This document shows, one piece after another, positions 35,184 through 42,911 of a stretch of 64,000 bases of DNA (its first letter is position 1; each line of letters starts with the position of its first letter). Under the pieces are notes generated by a model. The model saw only the letters and a program-made list of their open reading frames with translations. It ran no database searches and was not told the DNA's origin. Source of the stretch: CAZIRF01 sp964541755. GTDB taxonomy: Bacteria > Spirochaetota > Spirochaetia > Treponematales > Breznakiellaceae. The position numbers and the translations under genes were made by a program. The stretch spans positions 1 through 64,000 of the forward strand of contig CAZIRF010000006.1 in NCBI GenBank assembly GCA_964541755.1. The letters are read 5' to 3'.

Positions 35184-35924
35184 TTACTCGCTTTTTGCCG
35201 GGAGAAGGCGATCAAACTGCCATGAAAAAAATGCCCTCATGCGCCCCACCAGCGAAGTTTCGAGCCGCTTGCGAATAACGCCGAACATGTCGAATGCGTA
35301 TACCGCTCCCACACCGTAGATGATGAGGCCTTCCGGGGCAATTTCCGCTTCCACAAACCAGTGCATCTTGTGCTTCTTGATGGCGCGCATGCCATTATAC
35401 GCATAGGCTATTTCGTCTTCGTTGCGGGAATTGAATATGAGACGGTCTTTTTCCCGCGTGATATCTGTCCTGGTACGGTAGCGGGTGAAGGGTTGCATGA
35501 CAAAGCTCGTGATCCACGATCTCTGAGTGCCCTCTGTGCGGGTTTCCTCGACGACAGCCTCGCTGAAGAGATCGTACCAGGTTTCCTGTTGGACAGACCA
35601 ATACGGAATTGCCTTCCATGACTCAAAATCCATCAACCCGCTGGAGAGCTCTTCGAGGAGTTTCGTGGCATCATCGGCCGGTATCAGTATGAATGCCTCT
35701 GCCAGGTAGTTGGGATTCATGTCCTTCAGGGTTTCCAAAAAGGGGTGATTCTTCATGTCGGCGAGAAGCAGGTCCCGATAGCGCGAGACCGAGCGTATAT
35801 GTGCGCTTCCTGAATTGAGGATTTCGCGGTACTCGGCAGAGAAGCTCTCCATATCAAGGGCGTGAAGTATGGATGGCAGCGTGAGAAGTATCAGAATCAT
35901 GGTTTTCAATGCTCGCTTGTTCAT
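35184..35924 (-). CDS. Exported protein of unknown function
   Basis: The 246-aa product has a signal peptide (MNKRALKTMILILLTLPSILHALD) and a mature part with no domain that I recognise. Notable stretches are AEAFILIPADDATKLLEELSSGL and VEAEIAPEGLIIYGVGAVYAFDMFGVIRKRLETSLVGR; the last suggests a short membrane-associated amphipathic segment. I chose ATG 35924 because AAAGGAG lies 9 bases upstream and the signal peptide begins there. It is the last gene of the unit wHTH regulator-aroB-outer-membrane protein, 33 bases after the latter. It abuts the end of the phosphoglycosyltransferase gene with no gap. Probably periplasmic. Confidence 0.7.
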   Translation of the reverse strand: MNKRALKTMILILLTLPSILHALDMESFSAEYREILNSGSAHIRSVSRYRDLLLADMKNHPFLETLKDMNPNYLAEAFILIPADDATKLLEELSSGLMDFESWKAIPYWSVQQETWYDLFSEAVVEETRTEGTQRSWITSFVMQPFTRYRTRTDITREKDRLIFNSRNEDEIAYAYNGMRAIKKHKMHWFVEAEIAPEGLIIYGVGAVYAFDMFGVIRKRLETSLVGRMRAFFSWQFDRLLPAKSE

Positions 35925-35957
35925 ACGCGCGCTCCTTTGAAATATCTGCAGTAACAC

Positions 35958-37481
35958 TCAATAGTGGTGTCCGAGCCCGATGTAGACTTCCCGGGTATCG
36001 GGGAATCGGGCAAGATCGAATCCGAGGCTCACCCGTAAAAAGAGGCTGCGGAAGGCCTCCGGGTAAATGACCGCTTCAATGCCGGTACAGGCGTACCAGG
36101 GATTGGTAGATTCATAGTTGAGGTCATCGCGGCTGTGTGCCCAAGCAAGGTCAAAGAAGAGGGAGCTGTGGAACTCGAAGGCCATGAAACGCATCCAGTT
36201 TTTGTCGAACCACTGATGGGGTCTGAACGCGAAAAGCCTGAAGTTTACATCGAAGTTCCCACTGGCGATACTGGAAGCCCGGAGCCGAATGACCCCGCGC
36301 AGGGGGTCTCCCGCACTGGAATCAATGTCCTTGAAACGGTGGAAGGCATGGATACGCCCCGAGAGGCTCATGAAAGAAGTGATGGGCTGATGCACTGTTG
36401 CCGTAGCGGATACGACAGGTTTGAACATAAGCTCGAAGATGTTGTAGGGGATGGTGAGGGCAAGCCTTGCACCGCGGCCCTGGCGCATGTTTTCCAACCA
36501 GTCGATACGCTCAATGGACAGGCTGTTTTCCACGGCCAAGGTGGGGCCCCGCCGTTCATCGCCTATATCACCGGGGCCAGGCAGGTATGAGTAGTTAACC
36601 GAGAATACGCTGGTTGCAACAAGGGGGGTGTTCTTCTTGCCCAGTTCCACAAGCTCAAGGCTGTAGCCAAGTCTTGCGAGGGTGTTCAGGTACCAGCCTT
36701 CAAGGTAGGTCCCGTATTCTGCGACGTAGTATTCGCCATTATTATCGTTGAGATAAAAGCCCTGGGAGAGACTTGCAAGGAGATTGCCAGGACCCAAAGG
36801 GAGGGCAATACCCATGGCGCTGCGATTGGAAAATTGGAAAACCTTGTCCTCTGTCCATGCGAAGGAGTTGAGCAGAGAGAGCTCCCAGTCATACCCGGCA
36901 AGACGAATCGGCAGGCTCGTTTCCAAGTCGACATACCAGGTGCCCTCGGATAAGCGGAAGGCCTGGAGATTCTCATCGTCAAGTGCATACCCGACATTGA
37001 GTTTGAGCGGCGACAGGAGCCCCAGAAAGTTGTAGTCGCGCGCACGGATGCTGATGTCAAGGCCGTCTGCGGATGAGTATTCGGGTTTGGGCATTGCGAT
37101 AATATTGAAGCTGTCTTTGATCTGTATGTCGAGATCTATGAGTATGACCTCTCCCACTTCATATATGCGGTACGTTATTTCTACCGTATCAATAACGCGT
37201 TGGTTCATCAGCAGTTGTTTCCGCTCAATTATCCAGCTCTCAAGGGTCCCTTCGTCCGGCCAGGTCTCGTCTCCTTCGATTTCTGCTGCCCAGGCGAGGG
37301 CGACGGGGCGACTGCGCCCTTCTATTTCCCAGTGAATGTCGTGCAGTTGTATGGGGGCCGGGCTTTCAAGGGCAAAAAGAGGTGCAGACAGCAAAAAAGT
37401 GCAGAAACAAATGAGGAGTCGTGTCACTGCGACAAAGCGACGGCGCCGGGGAGGGGCGGGTAGTACGGTAAAGTGCAGCAT
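35958..37481 (-). CDS. BamA/TamA-like outer-membrane protein (short POTRA plus beta-barrel)
   Basis: The 507-aa protein has a signal peptide (cleavage near LFALES) and a region that reads like one POTRA module ending at the barrel: LMNQRVIDTVEITYRIYEV, VILIDLDIQIKDSFNIIAMPKPEYSSADGLDISIRARDYNFLGL is the pattern seen at the POTRA-to-barrel junction of Omp85 proteins (quoted here in parts). The remaining 350 residues alternate polar and hydrophobic residues with many aromatics and the chain ends in GLGHHY, a terminal aromatic as expected for a barrel. Full BamA has five POTRAs, so this is a short paralogue. The stop of aroB and its start share one base (TAATG). Confidence 0.72.
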   Translation of the reverse strand: MLHFTVLPAPPRRRRFVAVTRLLICFCTFLLSAPLFALESPAPIQLHDIHWEIEGRSRPVALAWAAEIEGDETWPDEGTLESWIIERKQLLMNQRVIDTVEITYRIYEVGEVILIDLDIQIKDSFNIIAMPKPEYSSADGLDISIRARDYNFLGLLSPLKLNVGYALDDENLQAFRLSEGTWYVDLETSLPIRLAGYDWELSLLNSFAWTEDKVFQFSNRSAMGIALPLGPGNLLASLSQGFYLNDNNGEYYVAEYGTYLEGWYLNTLARLGYSLELVELGKKNTPLVATSVFSVNYSYLPGPGDIGDERRGPTLAVENSLSIERIDWLENMRQGRGARLALTIPYNIFELMFKPVVSATATVHQPITSFMSLSGRIHAFHRFKDIDSSAGDPLRGVIRLRASSIASGNFDVNFRLFAFRPHQWFDKNWMRFMAFEFHSSLFFDLAWAHSRDDLNYESTNPWYACTGIEAVIYPEAFRSLFLRVSLGFDLARFPDTREVYIGLGHHY

Positions 37482-38596
37482 TATGCGTTCCTGCCGAGAA
37501 CCCGGTCCAGTTCATCGAGCGTTTCCAGCCGGTGGAGTTGCACCCCGGCGCCATCGGGAAGAACAAAGCGAAGGGTTCCGCCTTTTTTCTTTTTGTCCCC
37601 TTGCATGGCGCTTATGAGTCTCTGCCGCAAGAGCGCTTCGTCTCCATTGGTGGCGCGTAAGCCCGCCGGGTGGACGGGGCCGGTTTCGTAGCCGAAGGCG
37701 GTGAGAAGGGCCCTCAGGCGGTGGTCTCCCTCTTGGGTCTGTATTCCTTTTATGAGGGCGAGGGCGCTGGCCCTCGCCATGCCCCATGCCACTCCTTCGC
37801 CGTGGCTGATGCCCCCCAGTTCACACACGGCTTCCAGCGCGTGCCCGAAGCTGTGTCCCAGATTGAGGGCTGCCCGTTCTGTGCCGGTTTCAAGGGGATC
37901 TGCTTCGACGACCCTGCTTTTAAGGCGGGCACAGCGAGTGATGATATCCAGGCAGGTGGCTTGATCCCAGTCGGGCCCTTTTTCTTCGAGGATCTCGAGG
38001 AGTACGGCCTCGCCGATAAAGGCGGTCTTGAGTACTTCGGCCCTGCCGGAGCGCCATTCGTGTTCCGGCAGGCTTTCGAGTGTGGCGATTGGCATACAGA
38101 CGACATCTGCGGGGCGAAAGGTCCCTATTATGTTTTTGAGCCCCCCGAAGTCGAAGCCCGTTTTTCCGCCTATGGCGGCGTCCACCATTGCCAACAGGGT
38201 CGTCGGAACCAGGGCAAGGGGGGCTCCGCGCATCCACAGCGACGCGGCGCAGGCGGTCATATCACAGATGACGCCGCCGCCAACGCCGATAAAGAGGCTG
38301 TCGCGGGAAAGGCCGGAGGCAAGGGCTTCTTCGAAGATACGGGTGATGCCCGCCATGTTTTTGTGTGCCTCACCGGCTTGCAGACAGACGAAGTGGGCCT
38401 CTCTGTAGCCGGAAGCGATATGCCGGGCATATATTTCGGTGTTTTCGTCGCAGACCAGGAGGACCGGGCCCTCCGGAGAGAGAAACGGGTTTGATGAAAG
38501 CGCCGCGCTGTGTAATTGCTCAATTCCGGGCAGGTTCTGTTGAATGCTAATGCGCGATTTCCAGCTGCCAAACTGCTTGTCCCACGTCTCGTGCAC
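37481..38596 (-). CDS. aroB: 3-dehydroquinate synthase
   Basis: AroB makes 3-dehydroquinate from DAHP in the shikimate pathway, using NAD and zinc. The 371-aa sequence has GEAHKNMAGITRIFEEAL, the NAD-binding GVGGGVICDMTACAAS, PTTLLAMVDAAIGGKTGFD, RSGRAEVLKTAFI, and zinc ligands in NLGHSFGHALE and HGEGVAWGM. Length is normal. It starts at GTG 38596 with AAAGGAG nine bases upstream and follows the winged-helix gene by 12 bases. A second aromatic gene, tyrA, lies at 60.2 kb. Confidence 0.96.
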   Translation of the reverse strand: MHETWDKQFGSWKSRISIQQNLPGIEQLHSAALSSNPFLSPEGPVLLVCDENTEIYARHIASGYREAHFVCLQAGEAHKNMAGITRIFEEALASGLSRDSLFIGVGGGVICDMTACAASLWMRGAPLALVPTTLLAMVDAAIGGKTGFDFGGLKNIIGTFRPADVVCMPIATLESLPEHEWRSGRAEVLKTAFIGEAVLLEILEEKGPDWDQATCLDIITRCARLKSRVVEADPLETGTERAALNLGHSFGHALEAVCELGGISHGEGVAWGMARASALALIKGIQTQEGDHRLRALLTAFGYETGPVHPAGLRATNGDEALLRQRLISAMQGDKKKKGGTLRFVLPDGAGVQLHRLETLDELDRVLGRNA

Positions 38597-38607
38597 GGGC
38601 TACTCCT

Positions 38608-39165
38608 TTAAATTTGATACAGTATACGGTGAAGATACGCCGTTTTCTCAATTTTTTCCGCTTCATGCCCAGTGCCAGTCGGTGGAATAACCGTTTCTGC
38701 CCAGAGTATGAGGCTGTCTGTATCAGCCTTGATTTCTTCTTCATTGACCTCTGTAATCTGACGATAGCCCATCGCATGGCGCGCACAGGAGTATTCAACC
38801 AGAAAACCCAACTCGCTCTTTCCGCATAAAAGTACAGCCGTAAAACCGTTCTGCTTTGCATGGGTTACCAATTGGTCGATGATATCCCGCCATACGCTGA
38901 TGCTTTGCACCGTCTGGCGCAAATAGCGGTAACTGCGTCTGACAATTTCATTGATGCCGTTGGGGGTAACGACGTACCTGATGTTTCGGGCATTGAGTCG
39001 CTGAATGGTGATGAGTCCCTTCTGCGCCAGGCGCTTCAAGATGGTATTGGTCATCCCCAGAGAAGCCCCCGAGGCATCGGCGATATCCCGTTGGCGCAGC
39101 TGATCTGTATCATCCTGTTTTGCATGGATGCTCTGGAGGATGCGGAGTTCCGGATCATCACTCAT
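38608..39165 (-). CDS. Winged-helix transcriptional regulator with unknown C-terminal domain
   Basis: The 185-aa product starts with a MarR-like winged helix (about 1-75): LRQRDIADASGASLGMTNTILKRLAQKGLITI with wing NARNIRYVVTPNGINEI. The C-terminal 100 residues (VWRDIIDQLVTHAKQNGFTAVLLCGKSELGFLV) have an alpha/beta look and end with a Thr/Gly-rich stretch; I do not recognise a ligand domain. The ATG at 39165 is about 30 bases downstream of the predicted transcription start (promoter 39201-39229). It heads the unit with aroB, so autoregulation of that operon is plausible. Confidence 0.78.
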   Translation of the reverse strand: MSDDPELRILQSIHAKQDDTDQLRQRDIADASGASLGMTNTILKRLAQKGLITIQRLNARNIRYVVTPNGINEIVRRSYRYLRQTVQSISVWRDIIDQLVTHAKQNGFTAVLLCGKSELGFLVEYSCARHAMGYRQITEVNEEEIKADTDSLILWAETVIPPTGTGHEAEKIEKTAYLHRILYQI

Positions 39166-39200
39166 GGGCTTTCTGCCATACGGTTTCGCTGCATACAATC

Positions 39201-39229
39201 ATCATATCACAGGGCCCCAATCGAGACAA
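39201..39229 (-). promoter_or_regulatory. Promoter of the wHTH-aroB operon
   Basis: Minus strand TTGTCT (39224-39229), 17-base spacer, TATGAT (39201-39206). Expected start is near 39194, about 29 bases before the ATG at 39165. Confidence 0.65.
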
Positions 39230-39388
39230 TTCGGAACCATTTACCCGAATTACATGGTTTTGAAACAGCTTCGTGAAGGAAAGAATGGCAGGTCTTTGAT
39301 ACTGAACCGCTGCCCTGTTTTTTTGATTTTTATCGTGTTTTGGCGTTTTTCTCCCCGCTGGCATCTGTACTGTTTGAAAGGGGGAATC

Positions 39389-39607
39389 ATGATTGATTTG
39401 ACACTGCCGCCCATGACCAAAACGGCCGCTTTCATGCGTCGCATGGGTTATTCCGAGCGGAGCATTGCAGAGATAACCGGCCTCTCGCGCTATGAGTTGT
39501 CGCGTGCCTACATTATGAGCGGTAGGGAACAACCGGTGCGCCCGGATCAATGGGCAAGAGCGCCAGAAGTGCGTGTTCGACAAGAGCGGAAAAGGCTGCA
39601 GGGCTGA
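39389..39607 (+). CDS. Small helix-turn-helix protein overlapping the end of the Mo-hydroxylase operon
   Basis: A 72-aa reading frame starts at ATG 39389 with AAAGGGGGA eight bases upstream, a good ribosome site. It has an apparent helix-turn-helix, GYSERSIAEITGLSRYELSRAYI (in parts), followed by an Arg-rich tail. The last 95 bases overlap, on the opposite strand, the 3' end of the FAD-subunit gene. No partner gene follows. It is a likely small DNA-binding protein, perhaps controlling neighbouring genes, but it may be spurious. The 185 bases before it show no convincing promoter other than the divergent one at 39201-39229. Confidence 0.5.
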   Translation: MIDLTLPPMTKTAAFMRRMGYSERSIAEITGLSRYELSRAYIMSGREQPVRPDQWARAPEVRVRQERKRLQG

Positions 39608-40388
39608 TCTCGTCCGGGTATTTGCTCGACAGCATCTCTGTTCGCCACTTGTCCGTCCATGCGCGTGCTTCACGCCGGGAGAGCGGGAGCGTCTTGCCTA
39701 CCAGCTGGTTCTCCAGTTCCCGGTCGCGCACAAGGCTTTTGCCTGCATACACAAAATGAAGATCGCTGATGGTCTCTTTATGGGTGCGTGCGAGCAGGGT
39801 GAGTGTTGCCGTTTCATCAGTAAGCCAGTGCTGTGGCCCCCTCTTGTGGTAGATGTGTTGACTCCAGGTCTCCAGGGGGATGCGAATTCGGGTGATGAGT
39901 TCTCCGGTTTTCAGGGCGGTGGAACCCGGCCCGGGGGCGAATCGGGAGAGGGGCAGCCACCGGGCGGCACTGGCAGATCTGAGCTCGACGAGTGCGTCGA
40001 GGGCCATGAGCGGACCATAGAGGTCGAGTCGGCGTTCTTGACAGGCCAGGTTGCCGCCAATGGTGGCAAGGTTTCGTATGTGGGGAGACGAGAGGGTGCG
40101 CAATGCGCTGACAAGAAGGGGTGGAAGTATTTTTTCAAGTTTGAGCAAGCGACCAACAGTTGCCATTGCCCCAACTTCCAGGTAGCGTTCGGTACGACTT
40201 ATGCCTTTCAAATCTCCAATACCATTCAAACTGATGAGCGTTCGTGGCAGGGAGAGCAATCGCTCTCCCTGCCCGTGGAGAAGGAGGGTACCGCCTGCCC
40301 AGAGGACGGCGTCCGGATAGCTCTTGAGGGCAGAGAAGAGTTCTTGAAAGCCCTGCGGGGAAAAGATGTGGGTGTCATGAACGGCCAT
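39513..40388 (-). CDS. Molybdenum hydroxylase FAD-binding subunit (XdhB/CoxM type)
   Basis: This subunit of xanthine-dehydrogenase-type enzymes holds FAD and passes electrons from the Fe-S clusters. The 291-aa product has the family's FAD motifs GGTLLLHGQG and SSPHIRNLATIGGNLA and the C-terminal CO-dehydrogenase flavoprotein domain (FVYAGKSLVRDREL...). The ATG at 40388 lies 14 bases inside the end of the Fe-S subunit gene. It is the last gene of the LoaP-capD-degT-molybdoenzyme operon. A reading frame extends upstream but only overlaps the Fe-S gene. Confidence 0.88.
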   Translation of the reverse strand: MAVHDTHIFSPQGFQELFSALKSYPDAVLWAGGTLLLHGQGERLLSLPRTLISLNGIGDLKGISRTERYLEVGAMATVGRLLKLEKILPPLLVSALRTLSSPHIRNLATIGGNLACQERRLDLYGPLMALDALVELRSASAARWLPLSRFAPGPGSTALKTGELITRIRIPLETWSQHIYHKRGPQHWLTDETATLTLLARTHKETISDLHFVYAGKSLVRDRELENQLVGKTLPLSRREARAWTDKWRTEMLSSKYPDEISPAAFSALVEHALLALLPIDPGAPVVPYRS

Positions 40389-40857
40389 AGAGCCTCTTTT
40401 GTCGAATATCCGCAGCGCGTTCGACGGCTTCGCAGAGAATTTGGGGGTTGGTGCAGCGACAGATGACGCCTTCGAAGGCCTCCTGAATTTCCTGTCTGCT
40501 TGGCCGCGGGATGTTTCCCAAGAGGGTTTCGCAGGCGAATATCTTGGCATTGTCGCAGTACCCACAGGTTTCCATACCCGCCAAAGCGAAACCTTCCACA
40601 ATGTCCTGATATTCGTCCGTCTGGGAAAAACCCTCCATCGTGATAACCTCGCCACCGCGGATACTGAAGGCGGGAACCATACAGGAAGCGACAAGTTTGC
40701 CGTTGAAAATGACCGAACAGCTGCCACAGCGCCCAAGCCGGCAGCCCGGTTTGGCCATCATGAGTTGGAAGCGATCGCGAAGGATATCTATGAGGCGTTC
40801 ATCCGGGCCCGCTTGAATGGACTCATCGTCGCCGTTAAGGATGAAAGAAATGGTCAT
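40375..40857 (-). CDS. Molybdenum hydroxylase [2Fe-2S] subunit (XdhC/CoxS type)
   Basis: The 160-aa protein carries two [2Fe-2S] clusters between the Mo site and FAD. The plant-type ferredoxin cluster motif is CRLGRCGSCSVIFNGKLVASC. The second, helical domain has ETCGYCDNAKIFACETLL and CRCTNPQ; the usual Thr-Pro-Gly after CGxC is replaced by Asp-Asn-Ala, but all cluster cysteines are kept. ATG 40857 overlaps the stop of the Mo subunit gene by 4 bases. The subunit order Mo, Fe-S, FAD is an accepted arrangement of the family. Confidence 0.92.
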   Translation of the reverse strand: MTISFILNGDDESIQAGPDERLIDILRDRFQLMMAKPGCRLGRCGSCSVIFNGKLVASCMVPAFSIRGGEVITMEGFSQTDEYQDIVEGFALAGMETCGYCDNAKIFACETLLGNIPRPSRQEIQEAFEGVICRCTNPQILCEAVERAADIRQKRLYGRS

Positions 40858-42911
40858 TCGCCCTCCAAGTGGTCCAGGATATCGCATTCCCTTGCCGGCA
40901 GGGTCTGAACCGTTGCATTTATGGCTTGGGCAATGGCCTGGCTGATCGCAGCGGGAACCCCGGCAAGCGGGAGCTCCCCGATGCCCTTGGGAACCGATGA
41001 GTCGTTCCACAGGAAATCAATGCCTATAGGAGGGCTCTCCGAAAGCGGCAGAAATCGATATCCCTTGAATGAATCTTCCCGGGGCATACCGTTTTGCCAG
41101 TGAACTTCTTCGTACAGTGTGCTGCTTGCGGCTTGATGGCAGGCGGTGAGCATCGCAGAACGAGCTCGCTTCTCGTCAAGTATGCATCCTCCATCTATAC
41201 TCATCCAAATCCCCCGAAGCCGGATCTTGCCGCTTGCCGGATCTGCTTCCACCTCGGCAACGCTTGCGGCCCAACTCATCGGGCCGCTCTTTGCCGCTTT
41301 GTCCGGGGCGCTGCGCCATTGATTGGAGGTTCCCGCCTTTCGCCTGACGGTGATGGGGAGGGCTTCGCGAAAGCGCTGCTTGCGAATGCTCGTGCAACAG
41401 CGTTCAATGAGTTTGGAGATAACTGTTATATTGCGCGAAAGGGTTGACGGCCCCGAATCGGGGACAAGGTCGGTCCTTCGGCCCCTGATTTTTACCATAG
41501 AGGACTCGATACCCAAAATTTCGGCCGCGAGATTTTTCCAGAGGCTTGCAATACTCGAATTGGAGCAAATGGCGCTGGTTGCCAGTTCGAGGCTGCCATC
41601 CTTCTGGAGGCAGGCCTCCACGCTCTGTGTGCCTCCGGGGGGGGCTTCGTCGATGAATCCGCTTCCTTGCCAGGCGAGCGAGAGACCGATTCCCCGTAAG
41701 AGCTTGTCCGATCCGGAGCCCTGCATGAGCTTGTAGGCAGACCACTTTCTTTTATAGTCGCTCATGGCCATGACAGAGTCGATAAGGACCCCGCTCTCGA
41801 CTGTTTCCTTGAGAGTGCTGCCACCGTTCATCTGTGCCCCTCGAGCGAGGGCATTTCGCCGGCGCCATTCTACGGGGTCGATATCGAGGGTTTGGCATAT
41901 TTTTTGGACATGGTTCTCCATGGCCAAATTGGCATGGGCGAGCCCGAAGCCGGAGAAGGGGCCATTCGGTGGGGTGTTTGTTCGAATGGCGAAGGCTTCT
42001 GCAGAAAGGGTTTCACTGGTATAGGCGCCGGTTGCCCCGTAGCAGAGGCGCGAGAGGATTTCGTTGGCGAGGGGGCAGGCTGCCCCTGCATCCATCAAGG
42101 CCTGGACCTCGCAGGCAATCAATCGGCCCCGCTTGTCGAGGGCGCTGCGGTGTCGTATCGATATGGGCGGTCGTTTCGGGCTGTAGAGGAGGTCCTCTGT
42201 ACGGCTCAGTTCCATGTGCGCATTCCCGCGGGAGAGGAGGGCGGTGAGGGCAGCCCAGCTGGCGATCAGTGAGGGATACCAGAGCTTCCCGTCGAGGTGG
42301 GGGCCGGTAGGCATCGGGTCGACAATGATATCTTCTTTTTGAACATCGAGTACGGCGGCGATGCTGTTGCGTGTATGGTAGGGCCATTGGGTGCCCGTCG
42401 TAACTATCAGTTTATCGTATTCGAAACTGGCGATGGCCGTATGTGTTTCGGGGTACCAGTGCTCTTGGGCTGCGATATCCAAGTTGCTTTCGACCGTCAG
42501 ACTGGCCCGCGAGAAGCCCTCCTGAACATCCCCTTTGTCGATGCGCTGTTTTGCAAGGAGGGTGTCTGCCGAAAATTTGCGGCTGTCATAGTGACCTTTT
42601 CGTGCCTCTACATGGACCGAACACTGTGTGACGAGCTCTCTGAGTATGGCGGGGTCCGGTCCGGCTAGGAGGGCAACGGCTTCCCCGTAATAGCGGATGT
42701 CGGAAGCGGCCAGAATGGGCACTTCCTGCGCCGGGGCTGCCAGACGGTTCTCGCCGGGGATATCACGTGCGGTGATAAAAAGGTACCCGCTTGGTAAATG
42801 CGGGCAGTCTATGCCCGTGAGTTTCCCGCACGCCTCTGGAGAACGAATAGCCTGTACGTGGAGAGCTGGCGGGGCTCGTCGGTCTTGTGTAAAAATGCCG
42901 CGTTCGCTCAT
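40854..42911 (-). CDS. Molybdenum hydroxylase large (molybdopterin-binding) subunit, divergent
   Basis: The 685-aa product is the catalytic subunit of a xanthine-dehydrogenase/aldehyde-oxidase-type enzyme, which hydroxylates heterocycles or aldehydes. It has the hammerhead domain (YYGEAVALLAGPD), the Mo region starting AAQEHWYPETHTAIAS, TGTQWPYHTRN, and the C-terminal GIGELPLAGVPAAISQA with the catalytic Glu. Two conserved motifs differ: the GGGFGGK loop reads PTGPHLDGK, and FRGFG reads FSGFG, so an arginine used for purines in xanthine dehydrogenase is missing. It is also shorter than usual (about 750). The substrate is thus unlikely to be xanthine. ATG overlaps the degT stop by 4 bases. Confidence 0.88.
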   Translation of the reverse strand: MSERGIFTQDRRAPPALHVQAIRSPEACGKLTGIDCPHLPSGYLFITARDIPGENRLAAPAQEVPILAASDIRYYGEAVALLAGPDPAILRELVTQCSVHVEARKGHYDSRKFSADTLLAKQRIDKGDVQEGFSRASLTVESNLDIAAQEHWYPETHTAIASFEYDKLIVTTGTQWPYHTRNSIAAVLDVQKEDIIVDPMPTGPHLDGKLWYPSLIASWAALTALLSRGNAHMELSRTEDLLYSPKRPPISIRHRSALDKRGRLIACEVQALMDAGAACPLANEILSRLCYGATGAYTSETLSAEAFAIRTNTPPNGPFSGFGLAHANLAMENHVQKICQTLDIDPVEWRRRNALARGAQMNGGSTLKETVESGVLIDSVMAMSDYKRKWSAYKLMQGSGSDKLLRGIGLSLAWQGSGFIDEAPPGGTQSVEACLQKDGSLELATSAICSNSSIASLWKNLAAEILGIESSMVKIRGRRTDLVPDSGPSTLSRNITVISKLIERCCTSIRKQRFREALPITVRRKAGTSNQWRSAPDKAAKSGPMSWAASVAEVEADPASGKIRLRGIWMSIDGGCILDEKRARSAMLTACHQAASSTLYEEVHWQNGMPREDSFKGYRFLPLSESPPIGIDFLWNDSSVPKGIGELPLAGVPAAISQAIAQAINATVQTLPARECDILDHLEGE

